A DNA stretch of 64,000 nt, taken from positions 3,839,501-3,903,500 of the forward strand of contig JAQPZY010001626.1 in NCBI GenBank assembly GCA_029931535.1. The letters are read 5' to 3'. Made by a program: the position numbers and the translations under genes. This stretch comes from Margaritifera margaritifera. Lineage: Eukaryota > Mollusca > Bivalvia > Unionida > Margaritiferidae. Below the pieces are notes generated by a model that searched no databases, was not told where the DNA came from, and saw only the letters and a list, made by a program, of their open reading frames with translations. Position 1 is the first letter of the stretch, and every line of letters starts with the position of its first letter. Below, in pieces: positions 11,660 to 23,608 of the stretch.

Positions 11660-12600
11660 AAACTATATAGTTCTTTCCAAAGAGTGAATAACATTTAAAC
11701 AAAATTCATCAGACTTGTGTTGTTTATTTACTCCTGTTATTATATCTACTCCTATAAAGTTAAAATGTACAAGGTGAATACATTTATCTTTCAGCAACCT
11801 GAACAAATGTTTCCAAAAACATTTTACAATAGCGCAATACAATACATAAAAAAGTGATTCATCTGTTTCCATAGAAAAAGAACATAATTTACATTGTCTG
11901 TCCTTTTTGTATAAAAGAACACTTCTAGGTAGAATTCCATGAACTTCAATTTACTCTATTTAAGATGAATATCTTTTTTACATCTATGTACCAATACATA
12001 TTTCATTTTTCCAGTCAAAACTCTCATCTAAGCTGGGATAAAATCTCCATTTATTTTCAGCCTTTGGATATGAAATTAGTTTTTATTAAAACTCGATAAA
12101 TACTTTGACAACCTTTCTTTTGTTGAGCGAGTAATTGTAACGGATATGATATAGTTGGTCATTACAAGAACGTATCTGATGCTTCTATTGAATGTGCCCT
12201 CATATAATTCCTAATAGCACCTATAATACCCTCATATTGCGAAAATTGTATTTTCAAGGATAAATTGTTAGAAAAGAATAAAAACTAATAAACCAAATGC
12301 TCAAAGTGAAATCTTCAATGTATTTCCTCTACTGTTATACCGGCCTTTGATGAAAATGATGTGACCTCCGACTGTAATATTAGTATTCAATCACACTGGC
12401 TTATCAAGAAACGCTTGCCATGATTCGGGATTTTTTTAATTTCTTGGTGTTTTATCCAACTTAATCAAACATACTACCCCTAAATTTTCGTCAAACCTTG
12501 AAAATAATGTTAAATAAATTGGATTCCAAAAGCAAAAATAACATATTTTGGGACCAGTTTGAATTAATAAGTTTTTCCATTTCAAAGTTCCCTCCGCCCC
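11660..12600 (-). pseudogene. 3' end of an L1/Tx1-like non-LTR ORF2 (zinc-binding C terminus)
   Basis: On the minus strand, the segment from about 11940 down to 11663 reads GILPRSVLLYKKDRQCKLCS, METDESLFYVLYC and then KCFWKHLF. This is the zf-RVT arrangement (CxxC, then LFxxC and FW) that closes ORF2 of L1/Tx1-type elements. Farther upstream, fragments such as AENKWRFYPSLDESFDWKNE resemble the tryptophan-rich region before that zinc motif, but several stops and frameshifts intervene. The same architecture appears at 57.0-57.7 kb on the plus strand. The 5' limit is uncertain because similarity fades above 12.6 kb. Confidence 0.65.
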
Positions 12601-12849
12601 ATAAAAAATCCATGTATCCAGGTTGCTTTTAGTACAATCATAAATATTGTAACATTAATGATGTTCAACCTTCCTGTAAAACATCCTTGACTACAGACTC
12701 ATCATTTTATCTTAGCATTTATATTATCCCACGGGGGAAAAAAATTGGTTCTTAACAGTTTTGGGCGAATTAGAGAAACAAAGACTCGGGTGGTTTATCT
12801 TTAACACCGCAAGACTCTTTATAATAGTAATTTTTGAAAAAAGGTGTCA

Positions 12850-13960
12850 ACATTTTATTGGACTATTACGAGAGCATGATTTTGTGTATTTTTTTTTCTA
12901 TCCATCAATTCTGTCATGATAATTTAGTTTTATAATTCTGCTCAAATTTGTTGCGAATTTAATGCCAAGTATTCTGAAAACACCTGTTTCCAAATTTAAT
13001 TAATATTCCCGACAAAACTTATCTATTCGATTTTTCGTTTTTTTCCAAACCAAAAAAGCTATAGCATTTTCCAACCAAGGTGTAACTGGGATTTGAGAAA
13101 TGTTTAGTATAAGTAACTTAGGGGACACAGGGGGCGCCATATTTACCCGTCTTGAACGTACTGAAGCAAGGTGGTGGACAGGAATTTTACATCTTGGTTC
13201 AAATTCTAACCGTTTTCGCGTTGAGAGATTTCAGATCGGAACCGACACCTTTGCTAAGAGTGTTCTAACACTCCTCGGTGTAACAACAACGAACACTCTC
13301 ACCAACAAATATCGCTGTCATCCGTGAGAGACCTCGTGGTTCTTGCAACCCATATCCAGAAAATAAAATGTTAATGTGTCATTTTGTTATTCGGCCAGAA
13401 AGCGACTCCTAAGACAGCTGATATTAAATGTTTATGTACAAACGGGGTTTGGACGAAAATGCCTTCCTGGAAAGAGATTGAAGAGCTCACTAAATTAGTT
13501 TAATCATTCATGATGACTAGCTTGATCACTGAATAGATTCTGAATAACATGCATTAGTCTGGTTGTTCTCTTCTGCGTCTAGTCTTTTCGCAATATCGAC
13601 TTTATTTCAAGATAAACAGCTAATCCTAAAATTAGAGTTGTCATAACAATGCTTATCAAATGTAAAATGTAACAAGAACCAAAAAACCAGTACACGCTAT
13701 TTATTAAGCGTTTTTCCTTATTTTCTTTTTTCCTTCTTTTCTGTTGGTTTTTGAAATAGATATGAATCAATGTTATCATGCTGGCACTCAATGCAGACAG
13801 AGGAAAATCCAATATGAATGACAACATCGAGTGAAGTATCTAATTCCGACTGATGTCATGTAGTCATCTTTCAGTTCAATTTGTAAACTAAGATGTCGTT
13901 TGGAAGAAGTCTGCTAATTAATAATGTCACACCATAAATTACGGTTTCTGACAATGATTT
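12850..13960. other. Unassigned sequence with two weak ORFs
   Basis: A 75-codon plus-strand ORF (13100-13327) and an 82-codon minus-strand ORF (13827-13579, two hydrophobic stretches flanking KNQQKRRKKENKEKR) are present. Neither has a recognisable domain or supporting splice/polyA context. The second could be a small membrane protein of the neighbouring Polinton-like remnant, but that is a guess. Confidence 0.25.
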
Positions 13961-14231
13961 TGAAATTTTAGCTCCCACGCGAGTATGACAAATAATTCGT
14001 GTGTCTACTTGATTTGTTTCACGTCCATTTTTCCCAATGCTTTTTTTTCAGCCAAGTTTTTACCAGTTATCTCCTTGTATTTCTCACGAACAATAGCCGT
14101 GTTCAATTCTTGTTTACAATCTTCAATTTCTGCGAAAATGAGAGTTATTGCTATTTTTCTCTTAGATAAATCACAATTCCTTTCCAGTTTGACTTTGCCC
14201 ATTTTTTGTTCGCCATTTAAATAACAAAACA

Positions 14232-15115
14232 ATGGCTGAGTGTGAAAGTTTTCACACTAAAAAATTATAAATCCTGTTTACAATGATGATACAGTAGATG
14301 CACAAGTTCAAACGGAAGTTGATGATGCCATAAATCTCACAAATGATTTTAACAGAAACTGCACCACATGTTATTGAAATCACCCCAGTTGGTCTGGAAA
14401 TTTTTGTACTAAAACTTTTTGACGAATTCAATGAGCAGATTTTTAAATAAGCAAGCTTGAGATAAATAAAACTTAGTACTATCTGATGAAGAAATGACAA
14501 AAAAATATATTTTAAAAAACCTCACTATTCTGAAGAACTTGATTCTGATGATGCTAATAGGGAGATCAATGCAAATCAATGCTGGTACCCAGCACTACAG
14601 CAGGCTAGACTGGAAAGAAATATTTGGAAAATTACTTTGGACAAAACAAGGTGATAATTGGGTACATCCTGTTGAGGATACAAAACCTAAATATCCACTT
14701 GAGCTTACTGTTGTACACAGATAACCAATACAAGTCCTTGACGAAATAGAAATGCAAATAATAGACACAAATGAGGTTTGATCGATTGGTAATAAAAGCT
14801 GAGACCAGCTTTACTCAAGCAAGTCAAGATTAGTTACTAGACAAGAGGAAAGAGAATTAAGGGTTTATGTAAATGCTGTAGAAGTTGTCAGTTAAAAAAC
14901 AGAATTTATGAAAATCGATTTTGACACGTGTGAAAAACAGCAATATTTTAGAAAATATTTAAAAATTACATTCATAAGTTTGGAAAAACGTACCATTAGA
15001 TTAAAAAGCTGAAGCAGCTGTTTAAAAAAAAGAATGTAACAATAGCTGATATAGTTACAGTAATAGCAATAGCTATATCATCAATTGCTTTATCTATAGC
15101 AATTTTGGTAAAAAG
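14232..15115 (+). pseudogene. Degenerate ORFs ending in a hydrophobic tail, possibly from a Polinton-like element
   Basis: Starting near ATGGCTGAG at 14232, plus-strand segments in shifting frames look protein-like: VYNDDTVDAQVQTEVDDAIN, EITPVGLEIFVLKLFDEF, RLVTRQEERELRVYVNAVEV, and finally KKLKQLFKKKNVTIADIV followed by a run of Ile/Ala/Ser/Leu that would form one membrane segment. No domain was recognised. The link to the integrase fragment at 19 kb is by proximity only. Confidence 0.25.
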
Positions 15116-15356
15116 TGATGTTTTTCCTCCCCTGCTCCATCTCAACATCCTGCTCCTCCTACTCTATCTCTACGTGTTCACTTCCTTATTCCAAGCCAAT
15201 CATTTTTGCCCCCTCCCCCAAAAAGAATGACTTAAAACAAATTGTCAATTATTGTTTGATTTATCAAAAAAGTAGCAGTAGCTATACCTGGCATTATTGG
15301 CATTCTGCTAAGTTGGTTAATTATGAGCACCGGCCATATAGCTTCCTGTTCTAGCC

Positions 15357-16453
15357 GTTTATTTCATACTACTTGTTTAAGCATTAGTGAGTTTGTTATT
15401 TACATTGTTGATCAAAGGTGTCAGCAACGCATGTAGCTGAGTTAGAGGTACTCCAGTAAATCAGCCCCCACATCTATACTGATACTGATGGATAGCTTGT
15501 GTCTGATCTCACCTCTTCATAAAATCATGCAATTGACACCGACATATCTGTCTGCAGCACATCAGTGTACATTTCCGACACTTACAGGTGTTTTCTTGCA
15601 GCTCCCCAGTTATTTGTCGGGTGGCCTTTCAGTGATATGTACAGAATTTTTCCGGATCAAATCCTATGTTTGACAACTTGTAAATCAACTACAAAAAAAA
15701 AACCTGTACCTTTAACCTTTTGTCACCATTTTGAATTTCATGGCTACATTTGGCTCTTCCATCAGATCCAGCAAACAATCAAATCTGACTTTCACTCATT
15801 TGAACATTTTGGTTGCTTTAGTCATGTGACTCAACTCGAGCATCCATGGATTTGTCATGTGACTATCACATGCACTTATGAAGCAAGCTTCTATATATAA
15901 AAGGTAAAAATACTTCAAATTACCCGTTATAGTGGATTTCTCATTCAGTTCATTTAATGCATGATTAGACAAAAAACAAAAAATGGCAGATATCTGTTGA
16001 CTCATGTCACATGACCAAAGCAACTGAAACATTCAAATGAGTGAATGAGCGAAAGTTGCATCTGATTGGTTGCTGGATCTGACGGAACAGCTGGATGTAG
16101 CCATGAAATTTGAAATGGCGATAGAATGTCGGGTTGTGTTATTCAATGTGGATTTATAGGTTGTCAAACATAGGATTTGATCCTGAAATATTCTGTAAGT
16201 ATTGCCAAAGGCCCCTTCCACTGACCTTAATGTGAGTTATGAGAAATATAGGTAAGTGTCTAAAGTGTACACTGATGTGTTGTGGACAGTTTTGTCTGCA
16301 TCAATTGCTCACTTTTATGAAGAAGATCATATCCAAACCGTCCATAAGTATTAATACAGGTTTGGAAGCCGATTTCATGGAATAAGTTAGCAGTTCATAA
16401 TTGATTTTAAAAAGTAAACTATAGCATCTCTTGCAACCATTAGTATGAATATA
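15357..16453. repeat. Long imperfect inverted repeat (hairpin) with about 160-bp centre
   Basis: The left arm (about 15357-15836) and the reverse complement of the right arm (about 15998-16453) align throughout. Shared blocks include CACATCAGTGTACA, GGATCAAATCCTATGTTTG and GTCATGTGAC. Identity looks like 70-80 percent with small indels. The central part (15837-15997) is unique. Arms of about 470 bp are consistent with two terminal inverted repeats lying close together, or with a foldback element. Confidence 0.8.
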
Positions 16454-16499
16454 AATGATTGTTTATTTCATGGTCAATATTGTTTTATGAAATTCCTAA

Positions 16500-18330
16500 A
16501 TTATTGTCATTTGAAGGTCTGAACATTGGATATCATTGATAGATCTAACATTAGGAACATCATCATCATAATCTTTCTTCTCTACATAAGTTTTACTTGC
16601 TTTATTTTCTTTGTTTTGGCCTCCATAATTTCTTATCATACATTCACAGATTGTTTATTAGCCTTTGGAACGCCAGTCTTTACTACCCCAATGTTGACTT
16701 TAGAGTTTAATGCAAGTTTAAATGAGTCACTGGATTTCTTTTAATTGCTTTTGTATTTGACAATACTAGAAAGGTTCATTTGTCACCAACAACATAGTCT
16801 AATTTCAGTTTTGATTTCGATATATAGTTCTGTAATTTTGCCACGTCTTCATCTGAGTCATAACCATGCTGTCCTAAAAACAAAAGTTCCAATAACTTTT
16901 TGGAAGAGTTTTGAACAGCTGAAACAGAATGTCTAATGGTTGTTTTGTTTCCAACTTACTTGTGCACCTGAGATCAAAATTAAATATGACCTGATACTTT
17001 GATGTAAACTTGCTATACCTTCAACTGTCACACATTTACTATCCCACAGAAACAAAATAACCAGCCTTTTGGCTCATCTTTATCTGCTTGATGATTAATC
17101 CCATCCTCCAATAGTTCAATCTCAATATACCATCATAAACATCTGTGTCTTTCTAGTTTCCCCAATATGATGATTTCTCTCATTATCAATTAGTTCTTTT
17201 ACCAGTAATATATATCATTTTCTGACTTTTTTTTCTCCCTTCATATATCTCCAGTCATGATTTGGAGGAATGTTAAAATTGGTACATACTAAGTTAAACT
17301 GTTTCATATCTATTTCATTATTGACTGGACTAAAACCATACTGAGCTGGTAAAAGTATTTTACAATCAGACATGTTTTTTAATTTAAATAAACACGAAAC
17401 CTGTCAACAGATTTGACTAATTTTGGTGTACTTTGGTTTACTAAGTGCCAGTAGGAAATCCCACAACCAAATGTTGCCATCCACACTGCCCATTTTTTTT
17501 CTGCTATAATCTCATACATCACTGTGCTCTGTATCTATTCTTAGATTCAACACTGTCGAATTTTAAAGGGTAGTTATCAAAATTGTTTAATGGTTTGTAT
17601 GTGGAAAATTTAGTTTCCTTATGGTAAATGTCTATTCCATTATCAAATACCTTGCCAATATTAACACCAACGATACAGTTGAACAAAGTATATGGGTATG
17701 GATATGGTGCAGTACTCATTATTTTTTTTAATCTAAAATTCCACTTCAGGAACTTTAACTGGCCCTAATAGTAGAGGTGGTAACTGAAAAATTCAAATGA
17801 TTTTGCGTTTCCTACCAGAGACTGTTTCTTACAACCTGTTTCAAACTCACATGTCACTATCAATTTCTACTACAAATCCATTCAAATATGTGTCTACCAC
17901 ATGAGCCTGATACGAATTATTTATGTATAAAAATTCTACCCTTGGTAAATGTTGCCCCTGCTGCATTTTTCTGAAATACCTCACCTTTGGTGACGAATAA
18001 TGTGAAATTCGCTTTTCTTGTGCAAATGCATGGAGAATCTATATACTGCTTTTCCACATTCACATGTAATTCTGTTGATTTTTCTCTCTAATCTTGTCAT
18101 TTCCTCCACTGTAACATCAGTTTAATCTTGTTTCTTTTACACAATATATGCATTCCTGCCCATTGGTAGTTTGTTTTCATGCTTCCTTTATCAATGCATT
18201 TGTAACATTTTACAACTACTGATTATAACTTTGTGTAGATTATTTCAAATCCTACTAGATGTCAAATGAAAGGTCTGTAAAAATCATGCTGAAGCCAGCA
18301 TGTTCAGCAGGAACAATTGTATCTTCAAAA
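16500..18330 (-). pseudogene. Cluster of small degenerate ORFs, candidate Polinton/adintovirus-like genes
   Basis: Several protein-like fragments lie head-to-tail on the minus strand: TCECGKAVYRFSMHLHKKSE (near 18050, CxC...HxxxxxxxH spacing like a small zinc finger), FLYINNSYQAHVVDTYLNGF (near 17900), an ORF starting MSTAPYPYPYTLFNCIVGVN (17719-17519), MSDCKILLPAQYGFSPVNNE (17372 downward) and GQHGYDSDEDVAKLQNYISK (near 16850). Dense packing of short ORFs in one orientation, downstream of an integrase fragment on the same strand, is what a decayed Polinton looks like. None of the capsid, ATPase or protease hallmarks was recognised with confidence. Confidence 0.35.
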
Positions 18331-18959
18331 TCTGTGTATCTAGAGTTTTACTTCATCCATATAATGTAAAAATCTTTCCATATCCACAATTAATTTTGGT
18401 TATGTTTGTGGCAATTCTTTGTGATTTAAGGATTTATGGATGCATTAAAATTGTTCATGGTCAAAAACAAAACAAAACAACAACAACAAAAACTATCAGC
18501 AAACATTTATGAGTTTGATTACAGATTATCTTGTTTAAGATTTGTATAACGGTTACTAGTTTTTTTAAAATAATATATTGTTTTTCATGTTTTTTTCCAG
18601 ATGTGCTGAGAAACATAATATTTTTAATGTTCAGTGATGTCTTGTATTACCCTTCTTTTTACATCGTCTGCATTGTAGTTGCCTTATCACGTTTTTCATG
18701 TGGACAATTTTGTTGTTAACCTATGATGTCTTAAAATGTACCATCTTTTTCTCCCCCGGTGTCGTGATCAATGCAAATCATATGCCAAGTGTGTTTTAGC
18801 CCCTTTTTCTTTTTCTTTTTCTAATGTACTGTTTTTTCTACATCTGTCACATTCTAGAAACTTGTTATCTTATTTTTATGTTCCTTAATACCGATATTTA
18901 TGCTTTCTTTGTCATTTATTTATTTCATGGGACAATGTTTTCCACTGGTTTGTAGATGG

Positions 18960-19260
18960 GACAATGTTTTCAACTGGTTTGTAGATGGTAAACGATTCAT
19001 CATGTCCTTTCCATTTAATGAGTACATACTTTTTGCCATTCATCCATTTTGTTTGTACAAAATGTTCAACTTTGTACATGTCATCTTGTTTGTCATATCT
19101 AGATAACTCATCTGTAAAATGAGCCCTCTATAACCTAGATCTTCAAGTGCTCCAGTTTATAAATAAGACCTGTTCAATTGTTGTATTGGTTATGAAAACA
19201 GTTGCTTGGATATTTCTCCAATTTTTGGTATCTTCATCCATATTTGATAACATATCAGCA
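18960..19260 (-). pseudogene. C-terminal chromodomain of a Polinton/Maverick-type integrase
   Basis: On the minus strand, TGLIYKLEH and VIEGSFYR (about 19165-19120) precede DELSRYDKQDD and a chromodomain (19079-18960). The chromodomain reads YKVEHFVQTKW, KKYVLIKWKGHDESFTIY and KPVENIV, matching the YxVExI..YLVKWKG...W.P..NI pattern. A G.I.G.FY..EL linker followed by a chromodomain is typical of the C terminus of Polinton-type DDE integrases (also of Gypsy chromoviruses). Reading requires a frameshift near 19115. The catalytic core is missing: at the 5' side the sequence gives way to the ~140-bp repeat array. A 29-bp tandem duplication (18929-18957, 18958-18986) garbles the last residues. Confidence 0.62.
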
Positions 19261-20475
19261 TCATTTGTGCAAAACTTAAAGGGCTTTATGCCAGGATGCT
19301 TTCTGTCAAATTTGGTCATTTAGAGGTTTTTCTAATTTTAATAACACTATCCATATTAGATGGAGATAAGCATCATTTCAACAAATGGCAAAGGCCTTTA
19401 TGTTAAATCATTTCTATCAAATTAGGTGAGATTCCGTTAAGCATTTATTGGGAAACTTTTTAAAAGCTTTCTATATTTAGTAATGACAGCCATATTTGAT
19501 AGTGGATCAGCAACATTTGTACAATTTATAAAGGCCTTCATACCTGAATACTTTTTGTCAAATTTGGTCAAATTCTGTTGAGTGGTTTGTGAAGAGATCA
19601 TTAAAAGTTTTCTCATTTAATTATGGCAGCCATATCTGATGGTGGATCGGCATCATGTGAATAAACTTGAAAGGCCTTCGCATCAGGATACTTTTAATAA
19701 ACATTTTCAAACTCTGTTGAGCAATTCTTTGGAAGATGTTGATGAAAGGTTTTTCTATTTTAAGTAATAATGGCCATATTTGATGGCATATTGGCATCAT
19801 GTGTAATAATTAAAACCCCTTAATGTCAGGGAATTTTTTGTCAATGATCAAAATCTCTTTCGCAGTTTTTTAAAAGTAATTGTAAGGTTCTTCTATTTTT
19901 AGTAATGGCAGCTATGAATATTTGATGGCAGATTGGCATTAATTGTACAAACGTAAAAAGCCTTTATGCCAGGGCACTTTCTGTCAAAATTTTGTCAAAT
20001 TATGTTGAGCAGCTTTTGAGAAGTAGTTTAATGGTTTCTACATTTTTTAGTAATGGCAGCCATATCTAATGGCAGATTGGTATCATTTGTAAAAACTTAA
20101 AAGCTCTTTACATCATAATGCTATCGGTCCAATTTGATCAGTCTGTTGAGTTGATGTTTTCCTATTTTTAGAAACAGAAGCCACATTTGATCGTAGATCT
20201 ACATCGTATGTAAAAATAAAAAAAAAATTTAAGTAATTTATACCAGGGTGCTTTCTGTTAAATTTGGTCAAATTTCGTCGAGTGGTTTTTGAGAAAACAT
20301 TGTTTAAAGGTTTTGCTATATTTATTAACAGGGGCCATATTTTATGGCAGATCAACATCATTTGTATAAAACTGAAAGGCCTTCATGCCAGGATACTCTC
20401 TGCCAAATTTGGTTGAAATTAGTTCATAGGATTTTGAGAAGTTTGAAACAGCAGCTGTTGTTGGACAATGCACAA
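19240..20475. repeat. Array of about nine diverged ~140-bp units
   Basis: Each unit contains a block like GGCAGCCATATTTGATGG, then CATCATTTGTA, then GGCCTT(C/T)ATGCCAGGA and TGTCAAATTTGGTCAAATT. Starts of the CCATATTTGAT block fall near 19242, 19355, 19491, 19629, 19771, 19907, 20060, 20190 and 20336. The array replaces the expected integrase core and is noncoding. Related arrays lie at 61.1-61.9 and 63.4-64.0 kb. Confidence 0.85.
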
Positions 20476-20479
20476 CAAA

Positions 20480-21165
20480 CAATGGATGATGCATGACTTA
20501 TCACTGGACACGGGGATATATCATAAACTCACTTGGCCTTATGACCAGCTGATCCGATGGCAAGGTTATAAATTTATGTTAAATATTTTGGCCTTCTTTT
20601 CGCACTTCTGCTAGCATTTCATTAGTGTGTGTGTGTGTGTGTGTTGCTTTTTGATTCTGAGACAAAATAAGACTAGCATATATAATTAAAGAATGATTGG
20701 AAACTTAATTTGGGGTTATGATGGGTATCTAAATTTGTTTATCTATGTGTCTGGGTTGATGACAATAAATAATGAATCAATGTGTGGATATTGCTAAAAA
20801 AATAGAGTATTTTGAGCTGACAGATGATGACGATTAAAATTATGATGCTGATAATGGTGGTGATAGTTACGCCAATGATGATCATCATCAATATTGCTTT
20901 TAATATCAAATGTCATTTCCACATCACATACCATATGCGATTTCCACATCATGTACCATATTCACATATAATCAATATAACTTGTGACTCATATAACATA
21001 TGCATGTAGCTAAAATTACACAATTCTCAAATCTTTCTTAAAGCCAATGTGAATGCCTTCCAAATTTGCTACAAATACATACATTGTAAATTTGCAAGTG
21101 TGAGAATGCACACAAGGTGCAAATACTGTGAATTAGAATGGATAATAGACAGCTGTCTACCATGA
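20480..21165. other. Simple-sequence-rich intergenic stretch
   Basis: It contains a (GT)n tract at about 20624-20643 and a GATGATG/ATAATGG-rich stretch at 20822-20890. Nothing else was recognised. Confidence 0.4.
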
Positions 21166-21166
21166 C

Positions 21167-21172
21167 TTTATT
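21167..21172 (-). terminator. PAXX: Candidate polyadenylation signal of PAXX
   Basis: TTTATT on the plus strand gives AATAAA on the minus strand, about 620 nt downstream of the PAXX stop. It is the clearest hexamer in this region, but others are possible. Confidence 0.3.
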
Positions 21173-21600
21173 ATTTTAATATGGCATAAAACCCAGGACA
21201 ATTCTGGATTTCCTCAAATTCTAGTCTGTCCAATGCAGTTTTAATAGTAAAGAAATGTGCAATTTCAAACAATAAATTGCCTAAATTTGTTTTCAAAGAA
21301 CCAGAAAAGAACTTGTTAAAACAAAATTTAAAAAAAAAACATGAGAAAACTAAGTTACAGTGTAGCTCCTTGTTCATGGATATCAAATAATCCTACAGTA
21401 TTCATATCACAGGGTTAAAAACATGCTTACGAATTCACATTCACTGACCTTAATGAAGTCAGAATCTTTCTCAGAGATCATTCCATGTGAAATAAAGAGA
21501 GAGATGTTAAATTGTCACCCAACATAATTGTGCTGAATAGCATTATCACTGATTTGAAAAACCATAGAAATGCCTACATGCATGTATTTCCATGTCTATT

Positions 21601-21708
21601 TTCCTTCCTGGCACTATTTATCAAGCATGATGATGTACCATCAATGCCTTTTCCTTCCTGACACTATATATTATCAAGCATGCTGATGTACCATTAATGC
21701 CTTTTCCA
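21601..21708. repeat. Two tandem ~54-bp units in the inferred PAXX 3' UTR
   Basis: TTCCTTCCTGGCACTA... and TTCCTTCCTGACACTA... each continue to ATCAAGCATG(A/C)TGATGTACC and AATGCCTTTTCC. Confidence 0.8.
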
Positions 21709-21794
21709 TTACAATTCTGATGTAATGATTAAAACATTGCATACTCATTCAAAACAGACACAAAATCATCTTCTGCTGTAAGCTGACTCAGCTT

Positions 21795-22179
21795 TCAGTC
21801 AAAAACAACTCCTTGTGCAGCTTTTCGCTTCTTGCTTGTTGGATTGATGGCACTCATTCCTGCTTTCTTAGGTTTCAGCTTGGTTTGATTTGGACCCTTT
21901 TTGGGACCCAGGTCCATGAATACAGAGCCACCACTTCCCGAGTTAGCACCTTTTTGAGCCTTCAATGTTTCTATTGCTTCATTGGCCTTGCTGAGTTTTG
22001 CTTCAAGACTTGTTGCACTTTCTGCCAGTCGAAAGAGCACATTCTGCATTTCAACTTTCTTATCTGCAGCTTTAGCTTCAAACAAATCAAAAGTTAGGGC
22101 AGATGTAGCTTTTCCAACTGTCAGAGTCACCTTGTTACCAATCACAGCCACATTCACTTCTCCAGCCAGAAATCCATTC
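21795..22179 (-). CDS. PAXX: PAXX, exon 2 (C-terminal part)
   Basis: PAXX is an XRCC4-superfamily protein that binds Ku through its C-terminal peptide and stabilises DNA ends during non-homologous end joining in the nucleus. This exon starts after acceptor TATTATTATAG with one base that completes an Arg codon, and runs 127 codons to TGA. It encodes the last head-domain strands (KVTLTVGKATSALTFDLFE, matching the LTL...SALAFDL region of vertebrate PAXX), the coiled coil (NVLFRLAESATSLEAKLSKA), a basic low-complexity linker, and the hallmark Ku-binding tail AINPTSKKRKAAQGVVFD, equivalent to the vertebrate INP-x-KKP-GGVDF tail. Alignment with exon 1 is gapless against the vertebrate protein across the junction. 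The intron 5' of this exon is 12.3 kb. Confidence 0.9.
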
Positions 22180-22180
22180 C

Positions 22181-22207
22181 TATAATAATAATAATAATAA
22201 TAATAAG
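22181..22207. repeat. (TAA)n microsatellite forming the PAXX exon 2 splice acceptor
   Basis: About nine ATA/TAA units directly precede the exon. On the transcribed strand this reads (TTA)n ending in TATAG, so the microsatellite itself stands in for the polypyrimidine tract. Confidence 0.92.
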
Positions 22208-22209
22208 CA

Positions 22210-23600
22210 AAGTCAGTGAAGTTTTGTTTCATGCCTATTACTTTGCTTGGAGAAAGATAAAAGTCCAAAAATTTTCATGATTATTTTATTACTTGCATGT
22301 TTCCATACATGCCAAATTTCAACAACACTGGGAAACTCAAAGCATGATTTTGAATTTGGAGTTTAGAATCCAAGATCAAGTTTTGTGCTCATTCAATTTT
22401 GTGGCTACAGAGCCTGGGGTGTAGGAAGGATGGCTTCCTGTACTAATGTAAAGTGCGTAAATGCTGCAAATAAAGGCTGCTTTACAAATATTCCAATTTT
22501 CACAGCATTTTTGGGGATACTGAAATTAAGCTGGTATATGTGTGTGTGTGTGGGGGGGGGGGGGTATCTAAAAAGAACAATCACAAAATATGCAAACATG
22601 TATGATACCAGTTCCAGCACTATACAGCAAAATATAATAATGCAAAGTGCAAGGAAACATTTGGTATCGCCTACTAATAAAGCCAAATACTGGGCAGTAA
22701 AGCTACCATGCAGATGTAAAGCCTCTTATTAACTAGCTTTTAATAGAACCATGCAGTACTTTAATTATACCAGTATTAATAATAGTATCCTGATCAAGGA
22801 AAGTGCTCAACATGAGGTCTTGATTCTTCTTTTGCATATGCCTATAAAAATTCATACTGGTTTACTTAGGATGAAAATTCTTTCACTGTGCATGTACTTG
22901 GGAGGGGGAGGGAGGGGTACATTTCTCTGGGTAATTGGGGTGAAGGGGGTACATTTTTGTTGGTATTTTTTTCCAAAGGTGGGGGGTGGTTCTTCAATAT
23001 TTTTAAAAAAAATTTGGGGTAGAAAATTCAGGTCTCTGAAGAAGCTATGTAGCATGAAAATATGAGTACACCCACACCCACTCTTCATCTGGGGGTTGAA
23101 GAGAGATATACATGTATCTGCTGTACAGATTTGTTCATTGCCATGTGAATTAAAGCTTAGAAATGCTAACTGACTTCAGGCAAAATGGCCTTTGGGATTT
23201 AGGAGCACTTGCACTCCTTGTCTCCGTTTATATTATAAAGATGAGAATTTCATCCATTCTTCCATTTTCTCTGACTTGACCAACTATAATAATGTAAATC
23301 TCTTGTTGTATGTAATATCCATATAGATATGTATGTATGTACATGTATGTAAATGTGTATAATTATATGTATTTTAATAACATATGTTTATCATAGTTAT
23401 ATCTGTGCAGATCTGTATTTATGTACATGTAGGAAGTGCATAATTGTATTGTAATGCCTCAATCTGAGATCAACATGGTCTGCGTTTTTGCAAAAATGGT
23501 GTAAATAAACAATTATTGATGACCATCTCCAATATAAAAGACTACATAGCACAGACCAGTCAAAATTGCATGCACAAATCTTCTTTACCTCTGACCTTTC
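22210..23600. other. PAXX intron sequence with G-rich patches
   Basis: It holds a G homopolymer (about 22551-22563) and a GGGAGGGGGAGGG-type stretch (22905-22990) but no recognised exon or element. Confidence 0.4.
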
Positions 23601-23608
23601 CCATCATG

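Noticed and set aside
13100..13327. 75-codon plus ORF as a gene
   Set aside because: No domain, no splice or polyA support; kept only as unassigned sequence.
22385..23100. ORFs near the G-rich tracts
   Set aside because: Gly/Pro runs come from G homopolymers; both strands are open by composition.
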